From an uncultured Collinsella sp. (lineage in GTDB: Bacteria; Actinomycetota; Coriobacteriia; Coriobacteriales; Coriobacteriaceae), in the NCBI GenBank assembly GCA_902470815.1, contig CABRHS010000006.1:57240-121239 (forward strand): a stretch of 64,000 nucleotides of DNA, given 5' to 3'. A program made the position numbers and the translations under genes. Below are positions 16,346-24,871 of the stretch, piece after piece. The notes beneath the pieces are model-generated. The model worked only from the letters and a program-made list of their open reading frames with translations, was not told the DNA's origin and did no database searches. Position 1 is the first letter of the stretch. Each line of letters starts with the position of its first letter.

Positions 16346-18259
16346 GTGGACCGCGCAAGTGAGCTGCTTTTGTCACTTGAGCACGGTGGTTCCTGGATGA
16401 CCGCCGCGCGCCTTTCGTCCGAGCTCGGGTGTTCCGTGCGCACCGTCAAGACTATCGTCCGGCAACTTAACCAGGATTACCCCGGCATTCTGGAATCCAG
16501 CTCCAAGGGTTATCGCATCGGTGACCCCACGGCGGTTGAGAGTGCCTTGGCCCCCCTCTCCTCTTCATGCGATACCACTGCGGTTCCCCAAACGGCGACG
16601 GAGCGCCGGACGCGAATCTTGTGCCAGCTTCTCATGCGTCGACACGAGGTCTCTGTCGATGAGCTCGCCCGGGACCTGTGCATATCTCCCACCACGCTCG
16701 ACCACGAGATTCAGGCAATCAACACCGACTTGGCCGATGGCGGCGTGTCGCTTCGCATTCAGGCGGGCAAGCTGTCCGCCGAGGGCGACGAGGCCGATAA
16801 GAGGAGAGCGGCGATCGATCTGCTGTTTTGCGAGACGCACGATTTTTTCAACCAGCTCGAGTTAGTGAGCGGGTATTTCCCCGATATCGACATCAAGGGC
16901 CTTCGCACCCTCATCGACGACAGTCTTCATCGCGCCGGCTTCTACATCAATGGGTTCTCCCTGTCGAATCTCATCTTGCACCTGGCCATCGCGCTCGAGA
17001 GGTGCGTCAACGGGTTTGCCGGCGCTGCTTCCGCGCGCACGGATAGTCCGGATATAACCGAAGAGGTTCGCTCGGTCACAGAGGACATCTTCTCCAGTAT
17101 CGAGGCCCAGTATGGGGTTGCCCTCTCGAGCCCGGACCGACACTCGTTCGCACTCCTCTTGTCTACCGGTTTGTGCGATTCGGACCGCCTGGCTTCCGGG
17201 CTGATTTCGAACGAGGGAACGCGTCGTCTTATCGAGCACGTCAAAGCCCGCGTGATGGCGGAGTATTCGATCGATTTGAACGACGGGGAGTTTGCCGTTC
17301 GCTTCGCCTTGCACGTGGAAAATCTCATCGCCCGAAGCGAGCAGGGCGTCGTGTTGCGCAATCCCCAGCTTGGAACGATCAAGAACGCGTATCCGTACGT
17401 GTACGAGATAGCGGTATTCATCGCCGAGGTCATCCATTCCGAGACGTCCGTGCAGGTCAGTGAGGATGAAATCGCGCTGATCGCCCTGCATGTCGGGTGC
17501 TTTATCGAGGAGCAGGCGGCACGTGGGAAACGCCTGAGGGCGTTCGTGGTAAGTCCCCGATACAACGCGCTCGGGCAGTCGCTCGTCGAACGGCTCGAGA
17601 CCTCTTTTGCCGATGACTTGTTGATCGAGGGAGCGATTGAGGAGCCTGACGACTTGAGGACGTGCGGTCAGGTGGACCTCATCATCACGACCCAAGAGCT
17701 CATGGGCCGCTTCGGTGCCCCCGTTGTTCGAATCTCGCCGTACATCGGTGAGATTGATCGCGCCCTGATACGCGAGCGGATTGATTCCATTCGAACGATG
17801 GCGCGCAAAAGGGCGATGGAGCGCAACCTCTACGCATTTTTCAGGAGCGACCTGTTCTACATCGACACCGGTTTTACCTGCGAGCGGGACGTCATCGAGT
17901 TCATGGGACCGGCGCTCGAGCGCGGCGGGTTCGCATTTCCCGGGTTCACCGAGAGCCTGTTCGCGCGGGAGAGGGTCAGCTCGAGCGCGTACAGGGACAT
18001 CGCGTTGCCCCATCCCATCGACATGGATGCCGCTCGCACCGCCGTGGCGGTCTCCTTGCATCCCCGGGCGATCATGTGGAACGGGTCTCCCGTTCATGCG
18101 GTGTTCATGTTGGCGGTCGCGAAGAAGGACCGGCTTTTTTATCGGGAGGTCTTCGAGTTCGTCGCCCATGTGCTCAACGAGCCGGACGGTGTGATCGCGG
18201 TGAGTCGCGCCCGCACTTTTGAGGAGTTCGTCGAGACGCTTCTGAGCTATTACCGATGA
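16346..18259 (+). CDS. PRD-domain transcriptional regulator with PTS EIIB-like and EIIA domains
   Basis: A 637-aa multidomain regulator of the BglG/LicR/MtlR type. In order it has two N-terminal helix-turn-helix domains (about 1-150), then two PTS regulation domains with histidines in LILHLAIALER and IALIALHVGCF (about 190-395). An EIIB-like fold follows (FVVSPRYNALGQS, about 400-480), then a C-terminal EIIA(fructose/mannitol) domain with the conserved histidine in IALPHPID (about 556). Phosphorylation by HPr/EIIB normally sets its activity. It heads the operon with the PTS genes it probably controls. GTG 16346 has GGGGAGGG 6-7 nt upstream; ATG 16325 is an in-frame alternative adding 7 residues. 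A -10-like TATAAG lies at 16300. Confidence 0.88.
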   Translation: MDRASELLLSLEHGGSWMTAARLSSELGCSVRTVKTIVRQLNQDYPGILESSSKGYRIGDPTAVESALAPLSSSCDTTAVPQTATERRTRILCQLLMRRHEVSVDELARDLCISPTTLDHEIQAINTDLADGGVSLRIQAGKLSAEGDEADKRRAAIDLLFCETHDFFNQLELVSGYFPDIDIKGLRTLIDDSLHRAGFYINGFSLSNLILHLAIALERCVNGFAGAASARTDSPDITEEVRSVTEDIFSSIEAQYGVALSSPDRHSFALLLSTGLCDSDRLASGLISNEGTRRLIEHVKARVMAEYSIDLNDGEFAVRFALHVENLIARSEQGVVLRNPQLGTIKNAYPYVYEIAVFIAEVIHSETSVQVSEDEIALIALHVGCFIEEQAARGKRLRAFVVSPRYNALGQSLVERLETSFADDLLIEGAIEEPDDLRTCGQVDLIITTQELMGRFGAPVVRISPYIGEIDRALIRERIDSIRTMARKRAMERNLYAFFRSDLFYIDTGFTCERDVIEFMGPALERGGFAFPGFTESLFARERVSSSAYRDIALPHPIDMDAARTAVAVSLHPRAIMWNGSPVHAVFMLAVAKKDRLFYREVFEFVAHVLNEPDGVIAVSRARTFEEFVETLLSYYR

Positions 18260-18321
18260 CGTCTTGCTCGTACGGGCGGTTTGGATAGCGGGGTTTCGAA
18301 GTGCTGTTGAAGGGAAACGAT

Positions 18322-19374
18322 ATGACTACATGTGATGGTTGCGACCTGCTCGAGCGTCTATCGAACGCCGATGCCGTCGCCGGCCGCGAACGCGAGGTGC
18401 GTTCCATGCTCGAGGAGGAGCTCGAGGGCTGCTATGACCGCCTTGTGCACGATGGGCTGGGAAGTGCCTTGTTCATGAGCGCGGGAACGGAGCCCAACCC
18501 GGTGCGCGTCATGTTCGCCGCGCATATGGACGAGGTTGGGTTCATGGTACGCCACATTTCGGACATCGGCATGCTGCACCTCACGGTGCTCGGGGGCGTC
18601 CTCGATGCAAGCAAGCGAATGCAGCGCGTGAGGGTGACGCGCTCGGACGGAGGCAAGGTTTTCGGCATCTTGAACGCGAAAGTCGCCGCGGACGGTTCGG
18701 TCGAGGACGTGTACGTGGACTTGGGGTGCGAGACGCGTGAGGAGGTCGAGGCGCTCGGCGTCGGCATAGGCGATATGGTCACCTTCGCCAGCGAGGCGAT
18801 GTCACTCGCCGGCGACAAGGTCGCGGGGAAAGCGTTGGACGACCGTGCGGGGCTGTATGTCTTGTCGAGGGCTCTCGAGCGGTTGCACGCGCAGGGTCAC
18901 CCCGCCGAGGTTTGGATGGCCGCGACCTCGAGCGAGGAGGTGGGGACGCGTGGCGGGAAGACCGCAACGGCTTTCGTGCAGCCCGACATTTTCGTGGCCG
19001 TCGACGTGGCAAGCGGCTCGGACCTCTCCCGAGATTTCACCAATCACCGCAAACTCGGCGAAGGCTGCATGGTAATCCATTACGACAAGACGATGGTGCC
19101 TCATGAGGGGCTGCTCGCGCATGTGCGCTCTCTTGCCCGCGAACAGGGCATTCCCATCCAGCTCGACATGTTGGGCGGTGGGGGGACCGACGCGGGGACG
19201 GCGCATCTCGAGGGTTCGGGCCGCGCCGCGCTCGTCATCGGGATACCATTGCGCGGCTGTCATGGCGCCTGGTCGCAGGCTAGCCGCTCTGATATTCAGT
19301 CCGCAATCGACCTGGTGTGTGCCATCGCCACGTCGTTTGATAGGAAAACATTCGAGTCCGTCATCGAGTTCTAA
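18322..19374 (+). CDS. M42-family aminopeptidase
   Basis: A 350-aa cobalt/zinc aminopeptidase of the M42 (TET/deblocking aminopeptidase, FrvX-like) family. Metal and catalytic residues are visible: His in FAAHMDEVGFMV, Asp in LDDRAGLYVL, the Glu-Glu pair in TSSEEVGTRGG and Asp in VAVDVASGSD. The late region GGGGTDAGTAHLEGSG is also present. The last metal His falls in RGCHGAWS rather than the usual RYIHSP, so the specificity pocket may differ. ATG 18322 has AAGGGAA 7 nt upstream. FrvX-type peptidases are repeatedly found beside PTS genes, as here, but their real substrates are not settled. Confidence 0.87.
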   Translation: MTTCDGCDLLERLSNADAVAGREREVRSMLEEELEGCYDRLVHDGLGSALFMSAGTEPNPVRVMFAAHMDEVGFMVRHISDIGMLHLTVLGGVLDASKRMQRVRVTRSDGGKVFGILNAKVAADGSVEDVYVDLGCETREEVEALGVGIGDMVTFASEAMSLAGDKVAGKALDDRAGLYVLSRALERLHAQGHPAEVWMAATSSEEVGTRGGKTATAFVQPDIFVAVDVASGSDLSRDFTNHRKLGEGCMVIHYDKTMVPHEGLLAHVRSLAREQGIPIQLDMLGGGGTDAGTAHLEGSGRAALVIGIPLRGCHGAWSQASRSDIQSAIDLVCAIATSFDRKTFESVIEF

Positions 19375-19388
19375 AGAAGGGAGGAACG

Positions 19389-19712
19389 ATGGACAAGACT
19401 TGCGAACAGGTGGTGATGAGCATCATCTCCTCCGCCGGAGAGAGCAAGGCCCGTGCTTTCGATGCGCTCAAGCGCGTCAAAGAAGGGGACTACGAAGGCG
19501 CTCGAGCTGCGCTCAAGGAGTCTCGCGAGCTCGATCTTGAGGCCCATGAGGCCCAGACGGCGCTCATCACCGCCGAGCTTGCCGGCGGCGACGATCGTCC
19601 CGAGCTGAGCCTGCTGCTCGTGCATGCTCAGGATCATTACATGTGCGCCGCCTTGGCGCGCGATTTGATCGAGGCGATCACGGAGGTATTCGAGTCAAAG
19701 GAGGAGCGGTAA
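19389..19712 (+). CDS. PTS lactose/cellobiose-type EIIA
   Basis: A 107-aa all-helical phosphotransferase subunit of the Lac family. The phospho-accepting histidine is H79 in LLLVHAQDHYM, which matches the HAQDHLM signature of LacF/CelC-type IIA. It receives phosphate from HPr and passes it to the EIIB encoded next. The stop codon overlaps the EIIB start (TAATG), so the two are translated together. It follows the M42 peptidase by 14 nt, with AAGAAGGGAGG as ribosome site. Confidence 0.92.
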   Translation: MDKTCEQVVMSIISSAGESKARAFDALKRVKEGDYEGARAALKESRELDLEAHEAQTALITAELAGGDDRPELSLLLVHAQDHYMCAALARDLIEAITEVFESKEER

Positions 19713-20050
19713 TGAAAATCGTCCTGTGCTGCCAAGGTGGCTTCTCGACCACCATGCTCATGGACAGCATGAAGCGCACGGTGCGCGACAGCCAGAAGCT
19801 CAACGAGGCGGACTTTACGTTCAAGGCGATTCCCGCCGATCAGCTGCCCGCCGAGGTGGACGACACCGATGTGGTCATCCTCGGTCCGCAGGTCGCCCAT
19901 CGTGTCGATTCCATCAAGGAGGTTCTCGACCCCCATGCGATTCCCTACACGGTGGTCGACAAGGACACCTACGGCAAGATGGACGGTGCGACGGTGCTCA
20001 AGATGGCTCTGGTCGCCCGAAAGAAAGCCGATCTCGCTGCTGGAAAGTAG
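19712..20050 (+). CDS. PTS lactose/cellobiose-type EIIB
   Basis: A 112-aa P-loop-like EIIB subunit. The phosphorylated cysteine is C7 in the loop LCCQGGFSTTML, close to the N-terminus as in cellobiose EIIB. The rest follows the family fold, including DVVILGPQVAHR. It transfers phosphate from EIIA to the sugar on EIIC. It starts inside the EIIA stop codon with GGAGG upstream. Confidence 0.92.
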   Translation: MKIVLCCQGGFSTTMLMDSMKRTVRDSQKLNEADFTFKAIPADQLPAEVDDTDVVILGPQVAHRVDSIKEVLDPHAIPYTVVDKDTYGKMDGATVLKMALVARKKADLAAGK

Positions 20051-20061
20051 CATGCGACCCC

Positions 20062-20106
20062 GCAGACGCGCCACCACGCGTTGGCCCGCTTAAGGGGCGC
20101 GCCTGC
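20062..20106 (+). other. Intercistronic hairpin between EIIB and EIIC
   Basis: Arms 20062-20072 and 20096-20106 pair with one bulge each (GCAG-CGCGCC against GGCGCG-CTGC). It lies in the 95-nt gap between EIIB and EIIC and may tune relative expression or mRNA stability. There is no T run, so it is not a clear terminator. Confidence 0.45.
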
Positions 20107-20145
20107 AAGGTACCACTTACGATTTTAGAAAGATGAGGACCCGTT

Positions 20146-21501
20146 ATGGGAGCGTTGGAACATTTCCTCAACAAATACCTTGGTCCCATTGCGGAATGGA
20201 TGGATAAGAACGCGTACCTGAGCGCGATCAAGAAGGCCATGGTCGCCATGACCCCGCTGCTCATCATCGGTTCGTTCTGCCTCATTCCGGATGCAATCCC
20301 CAACTACATCGGCGTCGACAACCCCGTCTCCGTGTGGATCCAGGCGAACAGCTCGCTCATCACCATGCCCAACACGGTCGGCATGGGAATGATGTCTCTG
20401 TACGTCACGGCGATCATCGCCTACCACCTGTCGCAGCACTACAAGCTCGATGTTCCCGGCACGGTCAGCATGGCGCTCATCGCCTACCTGCTCATGGCGG
20501 TCGATTTCGATGAGAACGGTGGGCTCGTCACCACGTTCCTGGGTGCTAAGGGCCTGTTCGTGGCCATGGTCTCCTCCATTCTCGCAGTCGAGATCTACCG
20601 TTGGTGCAAGAAGCGCAACTTCACCATCAAGATGCCCGAGTCCGTTCCGGACTTCGTGTCGTCGTCCTTCGCGATGATCCCGCTGTCGATCATCACCGTC
20701 GGATTCTTCCTGGTCGTTCGCATCCTGTGCGTGAACGTGCTCGGCATCATGCCGCCGCTCATCTTCACCAACCTGCTCGCTCCGCTCGTGGGCTCCATGG
20801 ACAACCCGCTTGCCGTCACCTTCCTGCAGATGCTTCGCTGCCTGCTGTTCTTCTTCGGCATTCACCCGTCCGTGCTGTCGCCCATCACGAGCCCGATTTC
20901 CACGCAGTTCCTTGCCGAGAACATCGCCGCCGTCCAGGCTGGCGGCGTCGCGACGCACTTCTTCACGCCCGGTCCTGAGTCCGCGTTCGGTAACTTCACG
21001 GGCACCGGCGTGACGTTCGGCCTGGTCTTCTGGTGCATGTTCTCCAAGTCCAGTGCCCAGAAGAAGATCGGTCGCCTCGCTCTCGTTCCCGCCCTCTTCG
21101 GCATCAACGAGCCCATCCTGTTCGGTGCCCCGATCGTGCTGAACCCGGTCTTCTTCATTCCCTACGTTATCTTCGGCGGTATCCTCGGCACCATCCCGTA
21201 TTGGATGATGTACTTCGGTATCCTTGACTGCTCCATCTTCACCCCGCCCTACGTCGGCGTGTTCCTCGAGGGCTTCCTCACGAACCTCGACTACATGTCC
21301 ATCGTGGCCAACGCCATCCAGATGGTGCTTTCCATCCTGATTTGGTTCCCGTTCTTCAAGATCTACGAGAAGTCCGAGCTCGCCAAGGAAGCCGAGTTCG
21401 AGGCCAAGAAGGCCGCGGGCGTCGATGGTCCCTCGGGTGGCTCTGTGACCATCTCCGAAGACGACATGAAGCTTCTGGATGACATGGACCTGGATTTCTA
21501 A
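20146..21501 (+). CDS. PTS lactose/cellobiose-type EIIC permease
   Basis: A 451-aa membrane permease of the PTS Lac family with about ten hydrophobic helices. Characteristic segments include the N-terminal HFLNKYLGPIAEWM, the GIHPSVLSPITSP loop, and the late GINEPILFGAPIVLNP motif that contains the substrate-binding Glu of EIIC(cellobiose). It imports and phosphorylates a beta-linked disaccharide or related glycoside together with the adjacent EIIA and EIIB. The true substrate is unknown. No phospho-beta-glucosidase is present in the operon, which is unusual. Confidence 0.93.
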   Translation: MGALEHFLNKYLGPIAEWMDKNAYLSAIKKAMVAMTPLLIIGSFCLIPDAIPNYIGVDNPVSVWIQANSSLITMPNTVGMGMMSLYVTAIIAYHLSQHYKLDVPGTVSMALIAYLLMAVDFDENGGLVTTFLGAKGLFVAMVSSILAVEIYRWCKKRNFTIKMPESVPDFVSSSFAMIPLSIITVGFFLVVRILCVNVLGIMPPLIFTNLLAPLVGSMDNPLAVTFLQMLRCLLFFFGIHPSVLSPITSPISTQFLAENIAAVQAGGVATHFFTPGPESAFGNFTGTGVTFGLVFWCMFSKSSAQKKIGRLALVPALFGINEPILFGAPIVLNPVFFIPYVIFGGILGTIPYWMMYFGILDCSIFTPPYVGVFLEGFLTNLDYMSIVANAIQMVLSILIWFPFFKIYEKSELAKEAEFEAKKAAGVDGPSGGSVTISEDDMKLLDDMDLDF

Positions 21502-21531
21502 GTCCGGGCTTCGAATTCGATCCAGCTTATC

Positions 21532-21571
21532 GAGAGCGCCGGCGCGAGCATCCGCTTTGACCGGCGCTCTC
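21532..21571 (+). other. Strong intercistronic hairpin after EIIC
   Basis: A perfect 11-bp stem (arms 21532-21542 and 21561-21571) lies in the 89-nt gap between EIIC and the M24 peptidase. It is followed by ATTTCG, not a T run, and the downstream ribosome site begins 6 nt later. It could attenuate or stabilise the transcript between the transport and peptidase/lyase halves of the operon. Confidence 0.55.
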
Positions 21572-21590
21572 ATTTCGAAAGGGGATGTCG

Positions 21591-22685
21591 ATGGCTGACG
21601 TGTGCCATATCGAGCGCGTTCGCAAACAGCTCGCAGCAAGCGGCGTCGACGCTATGCTCATAAAGAGCGCCACGATGAAGAAGTACCTCCGGACGCTCAC
21701 GGGGAGCGGCTGCAAGGTGCTCGTGACGAGAGATCGCGCGTATCTCATCTTGGACGGACGCTATCTGATTGAAGCCCGTGAACGTGAGCATGACTTGGAG
21801 CTTGTCGAGCATGCGCAGGGCGCCGATTATCTCTCGGTTGTCAAGAAGCTCCTTAACGATGTCGGCGCCACGGCGCTTGGTGTCGAGGCGGATCAAATGT
21901 CGGTCGGGGAGTATCTCCACGCCCGTGAGCTTGGTATCAATCTCACGTTGCTCGACGACGAGATTCCGCTCATTCGCATCGTCAAAGATGACGAGGAGAT
22001 CGCGGCGGTCGAGCGCGCCTGCCGCATCACGGACGAGATATACGAGGACGTCCTTGCCGACTTGCATCTGGGTATGACGGAATGCGAGATCAGCGCGTTG
22101 CTGCATTACCATGCGCTCAGGCGCGGGGCGCAGCGAATGTCGTTCGATGTGATCGTCGGATCCGGCCCTCGCAGCGCGCTTCCCCATGGGCGGCCCACCA
22201 TGCGCGTCGTCGCCGAGCATGATGCCGTGCTCATGGACTTCGGCATTCAGTATGAGAACTACCAGTCCGACATGACGCGCGTCGTGTTCATGGGGGAACC
22301 GGATTCCGAGATGCGCCGTATCTACGATGTTGTTCTCAGGGCGCACCTGGCGGGTATCGAGGCGATGCGCCCCGGCGCGATTGCGGAGGATGTCGACGCC
22401 GCCGCCCGTGCCGTGATCGCGGATGCCGGCTACGGCGACTGCTTTACGCACGGGTTGGGTCACGGCATCGGAATCGGCGATGGAAATGAGTGGCCGCTGT
22501 TGCGACCGGGGAGCAAGACCGTGCTCGAAGAGGGGATGATCATGTCCTGCGAGCCCGGCGTGTACGTCGAGGGGCTCGGAGGCGTGCGTATAGAGGACGA
22601 CGTGCTCGTCGAGCATGATGGCCCCCGACCTCTCAACGCCACCCCGAAGGCCCTGCGCATCATCGACGTCAAGAAAGGGCGGTGA
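21591..22685 (+). CDS. M24-family aminopeptidase (Xaa-Pro peptidase-like)
   Basis: A 364-aa metallopeptidase with an N-terminal creatinase-like domain (about 1-125) and the pita-bread catalytic domain. The five metal ligands are recognisable: Asp in LMDFGIQYE, Asp in YQSDMTRVV, His in THGLGHGIGIGD, Glu in SCEPGVYVE and Glu in VRIEDDVLV. The family cleaves N-terminal residues, often before proline. ATG 21591 is preferred (GAAAGGGG 6 nt upstream) over ATG 21585. It is followed by the C-S lyase gene after 4 nt. Confidence 0.92.
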   Translation: MADVCHIERVRKQLAASGVDAMLIKSATMKKYLRTLTGSGCKVLVTRDRAYLILDGRYLIEAREREHDLELVEHAQGADYLSVVKKLLNDVGATALGVEADQMSVGEYLHARELGINLTLLDDEIPLIRIVKDDEEIAAVERACRITDEIYEDVLADLHLGMTECEISALLHYHALRRGAQRMSFDVIVGSGPRSALPHGRPTMRVVAEHDAVLMDFGIQYENYQSDMTRVVFMGEPDSEMRRIYDVVLRAHLAGIEAMRPGAIAEDVDAAARAVIADAGYGDCFTHGLGHGIGIGDGNEWPLLRPGSKTVLEEGMIMSCEPGVYVEGLGGVRIEDDVLVEHDGPRPLNATPKALRIIDVKKGR

Positions 22686-22689
22686 GGAG

Positions 22690-23898
22690 ATGACCTACGA
22701 TTTCGACGCGGTGCACGACCGCCGCGGGACGTACTGCACCCAATGGGATTACATCCAGGACCGGTTCGGCGAGGCGGGCATTTTGCCCTTTTCGATCTCC
22801 GACCATGACTTCCGTGTGCCCGAGTCTATCGTGGAACGGCTTCACAAGGTGGTCGACCACGGGATTTACGGATACACCCGGTGGAATCACGATGACTTCA
22901 AGCGGGCGGTGACCGGTTTCATCGCTCGCCGTCATGGCGTGGAGCTCCCGGACGAGTGGGTGGTGTACAGCCCGAGCGTCATGTACACGCTCGCTCGCCT
23001 CATGTGCTTTTTCACCGAGGTGGGCGATGGGGTCGCCGCGTTCGATCCCATGTACGATTCGTTCATCAAGATTGTCGAGGGAAACGGGCGGAGGCTCGAG
23101 CCCGTACCACTCGTCGATGTCGAGGGCCATTACGAGATAGACTTCGAGGCGCTCGATGCCGCGCTCTCGACCTCGCGCGTCCTGCTCCTGTGCTCGCCAC
23201 ATAATCCGACCGGCCGCGTGTGGACATCCGATGAGCTTGGCCGCATCGTGGCGCTTTGCCGAGATCATGGGGCCAAGATCATATCCGACGAGATCCATAT
23301 GGACCTGACGCTCGGCGACTCGGAGCATATTCCGGCCCTTGCCCTATGGTCCGAGTATCCCGAGATTTATCTTGCCTCATCGTGCTCCAAGACACTCAAT
23401 ACCGCGGGTCTCGGCGGCTCATACGCCCTGATTCCCAGCGAAGGCGTGCGCGATCAGTTCCTCTTCCAGACGCGCAACCGCGACCTTTTGAACTCCGCGA
23501 GCGTCATGGGCATGCATGCGCACATGGTGGGCTACACGGAGTGCGACGACTACATCGACCAGCTTCGCGAGTACCTGCGCGGCAATCACGAGCTCGTCTG
23601 CTCGTTTATCGAGGAGCAGATGCCCGAGTTCTCGTTCGAGATCCCTGAGTCAACGTGCCTCTCGTGGATCGACGCCCGACGAGTGCAATTCTCATCCGGG
23701 CAGATCCAAGACGCTCTCGTTCGTGTTGGGCGCGTCGGTATCATGCCCGGGGAGACGTATGGGCAAGGGGGCGCTGGATACCTGCGCATGTGCATAGGAT
23801 GCCCCCGCTCAAAGGTCGAGGAGGGCCTGCGCCGCTTCAAGCTCGGCATGGATTCCCTCCACGAAGGCGTCGCGATATGCGGGAAAGGAACGGAGTAA
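22690..23898 (+). CDS. MalY/PatB-type PLP-dependent C-S lyase (cystathionine beta-lyase family)
   Basis: A 402-aa fold-type I PLP enzyme. The PLP lysine lies in ASSCSKTLNTAGLGG (about residue 234), and the class signatures LLCSPHNPTGRVW and IISDEIHMDLTL are present. MalY/PatB proteins cleave C-S bonds of cystathionine or cysteine conjugates and release pyruvate, ammonia and a thiol. Its presence in an operon with two aminopeptidases and a PTS suggests that a cysteine-containing conjugate is imported, trimmed and cleaved; this is inference. Start ATG 22690 follows GAGGAG. Confidence 0.9.
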   Translation: MTYDFDAVHDRRGTYCTQWDYIQDRFGEAGILPFSISDHDFRVPESIVERLHKVVDHGIYGYTRWNHDDFKRAVTGFIARRHGVELPDEWVVYSPSVMYTLARLMCFFTEVGDGVAAFDPMYDSFIKIVEGNGRRLEPVPLVDVEGHYEIDFEALDAALSTSRVLLLCSPHNPTGRVWTSDELGRIVALCRDHGAKIISDEIHMDLTLGDSEHIPALALWSEYPEIYLASSCSKTLNTAGLGGSYALIPSEGVRDQFLFQTRNRDLLNSASVMGMHAHMVGYTECDDYIDQLREYLRGNHELVCSFIEEQMPEFSFEIPESTCLSWIDARRVQFSSGQIQDALVRVGRVGIMPGETYGQGGAGYLRMCIGCPRSKVEEGLRRFKLGMDSLHEGVAICGKGTE

Positions 23899-24552
23899 GT
23901 GGGCAAGAAGTCGAAAAAGCGCCGGCGTTCCGAGGCGGGCGCCCTGCCCGAGGGGGCGGCCCGTGAGAAGGCGTCACGCTCGGCAGGGGCGCCCGCAACC
24001 GTCGATGTCCCGGTCCTCAAGCGTTTCGGTGCATATGCGGTCGATTGGGCGCTGGGTGGCATCGTGACCGGTGTTCCCGCAGTACTTCTGTATGCGGCGG
24101 TGACGCGGAGGACGGACTTTTTCTCCGATCTGTACGTATTCGAGGCCTTGGGCTATCCGATGTGGTGGGGTGTGCTTGCCGGTGCCTTGTGCATTCTTGC
24201 CGGGTTGTTGTACTTCGTGTACGTGCCCGCGAGGATCTCGCCCGGGCAGACTCCGGGCAAGCGGTTGCTCGGGCTGGAGATTCGCCGCCTGGATGGATCG
24301 CTGCCCTCGTTTGGGGACCTGTTCGTTCGCTACGGCCTCATCGGTTTTCTCCTTGAGGGCTCCGCATTCGTGGCGGGCCGCTTCGTCCGCGAGCTCGTGA
24401 CGTTGACCGTTCGGGTCGATGTCGCGACCCCCTGGTCCATCGCATGCCTGGCAATAACCACGGTGTCCGCCCTGTTTGCGTTGTACCGGCCGAAGCATCG
24501 CGCCCTGCACGATGCCGTCGCCGGAACGCATGTGGTCATGCGGGAAAAATAG
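23899..24552 (+). CDS. RDD-family membrane protein
   Basis: A 217-aa protein whose GTG start directly follows the malY-type stop codon. The N-terminal 40 residues are highly basic and low in complexity. The RDD domain follows, with the Arg/Asp signature in RFGAYAVDWALG, the PGQTPGKRLLGLEIR loop and the C-terminal Asp in HRALHDAVAGTHVV, spread over about three or four membrane helices. RDD proteins have been proposed as ion antiporters or transport accessories; no function can be assigned here. Its place within the PTS operon suggests a membrane role linked to it. Confidence 0.8.
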   Translation: MGKKSKKRRRSEAGALPEGAAREKASRSAGAPATVDVPVLKRFGAYAVDWALGGIVTGVPAVLLYAAVTRRTDFFSDLYVFEALGYPMWWGVLAGALCILAGLLYFVYVPARISPGQTPGKRLLGLEIRRLDGSLPSFGDLFVRYGLIGFLLEGSAFVAGRFVRELVTLTVRVDVATPWSIACLAITTVSALFALYRPKHRALHDAVAGTHVVMREK

Positions 24553-24574
24553 AACACGAGAAGAAAGGTCTGCC

Positions 24575-24847
24575 ATGTATTCCAAGACAACCGTCGTTTC
24601 GAATCCTTCGGGCCTCCACGCCCGTCCCGCCGCGGTGTTCGCCAAGCAGGCATCAGCCTATGAGTCGAAGGTGACGATCGCGAACGTCACCAAGGGCGGG
24701 GCTGCCGGTGACGCGAAGTCCATGCTCGCGATCATGATGCTCGCGGCGAAGCCAGGCGATGAGGTCGAGATTTCCGCCGAGGGCGCCGACGAGGTTGCGG
24801 CCGTCGATGAGCTTGTCGGGCTCATCGAGATCGGCTGCGGAGAGTAA
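24575..24847 (+). CDS. ptsH: HPr-family phosphocarrier
   Basis: A 90-aa HPr. The phosphorylation site His15 lies in SGLHARPAAVF, and the regulatory-serine region is GDAKSMLAIMMLA (S49, equivalent to Ser46 of Bacillus HPr). AAGAAAGG precedes ATG 24575. It closes the PTS operon; EI is not in the window. Because a housekeeping HPr is normally encoded with EI, this may be a dedicated second HPr that travels with the island. Confidence 0.9.
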   Translation: MYSKTTVVSNPSGLHARPAAVFAKQASAYESKVTIANVTKGGAAGDAKSMLAIMMLAAKPGDEVEISAEGADEVAAVDELVGLIEIGCGE

Positions 24848-24871
24848 CCTCGAGAAGCCAGGGGCGAGCCG

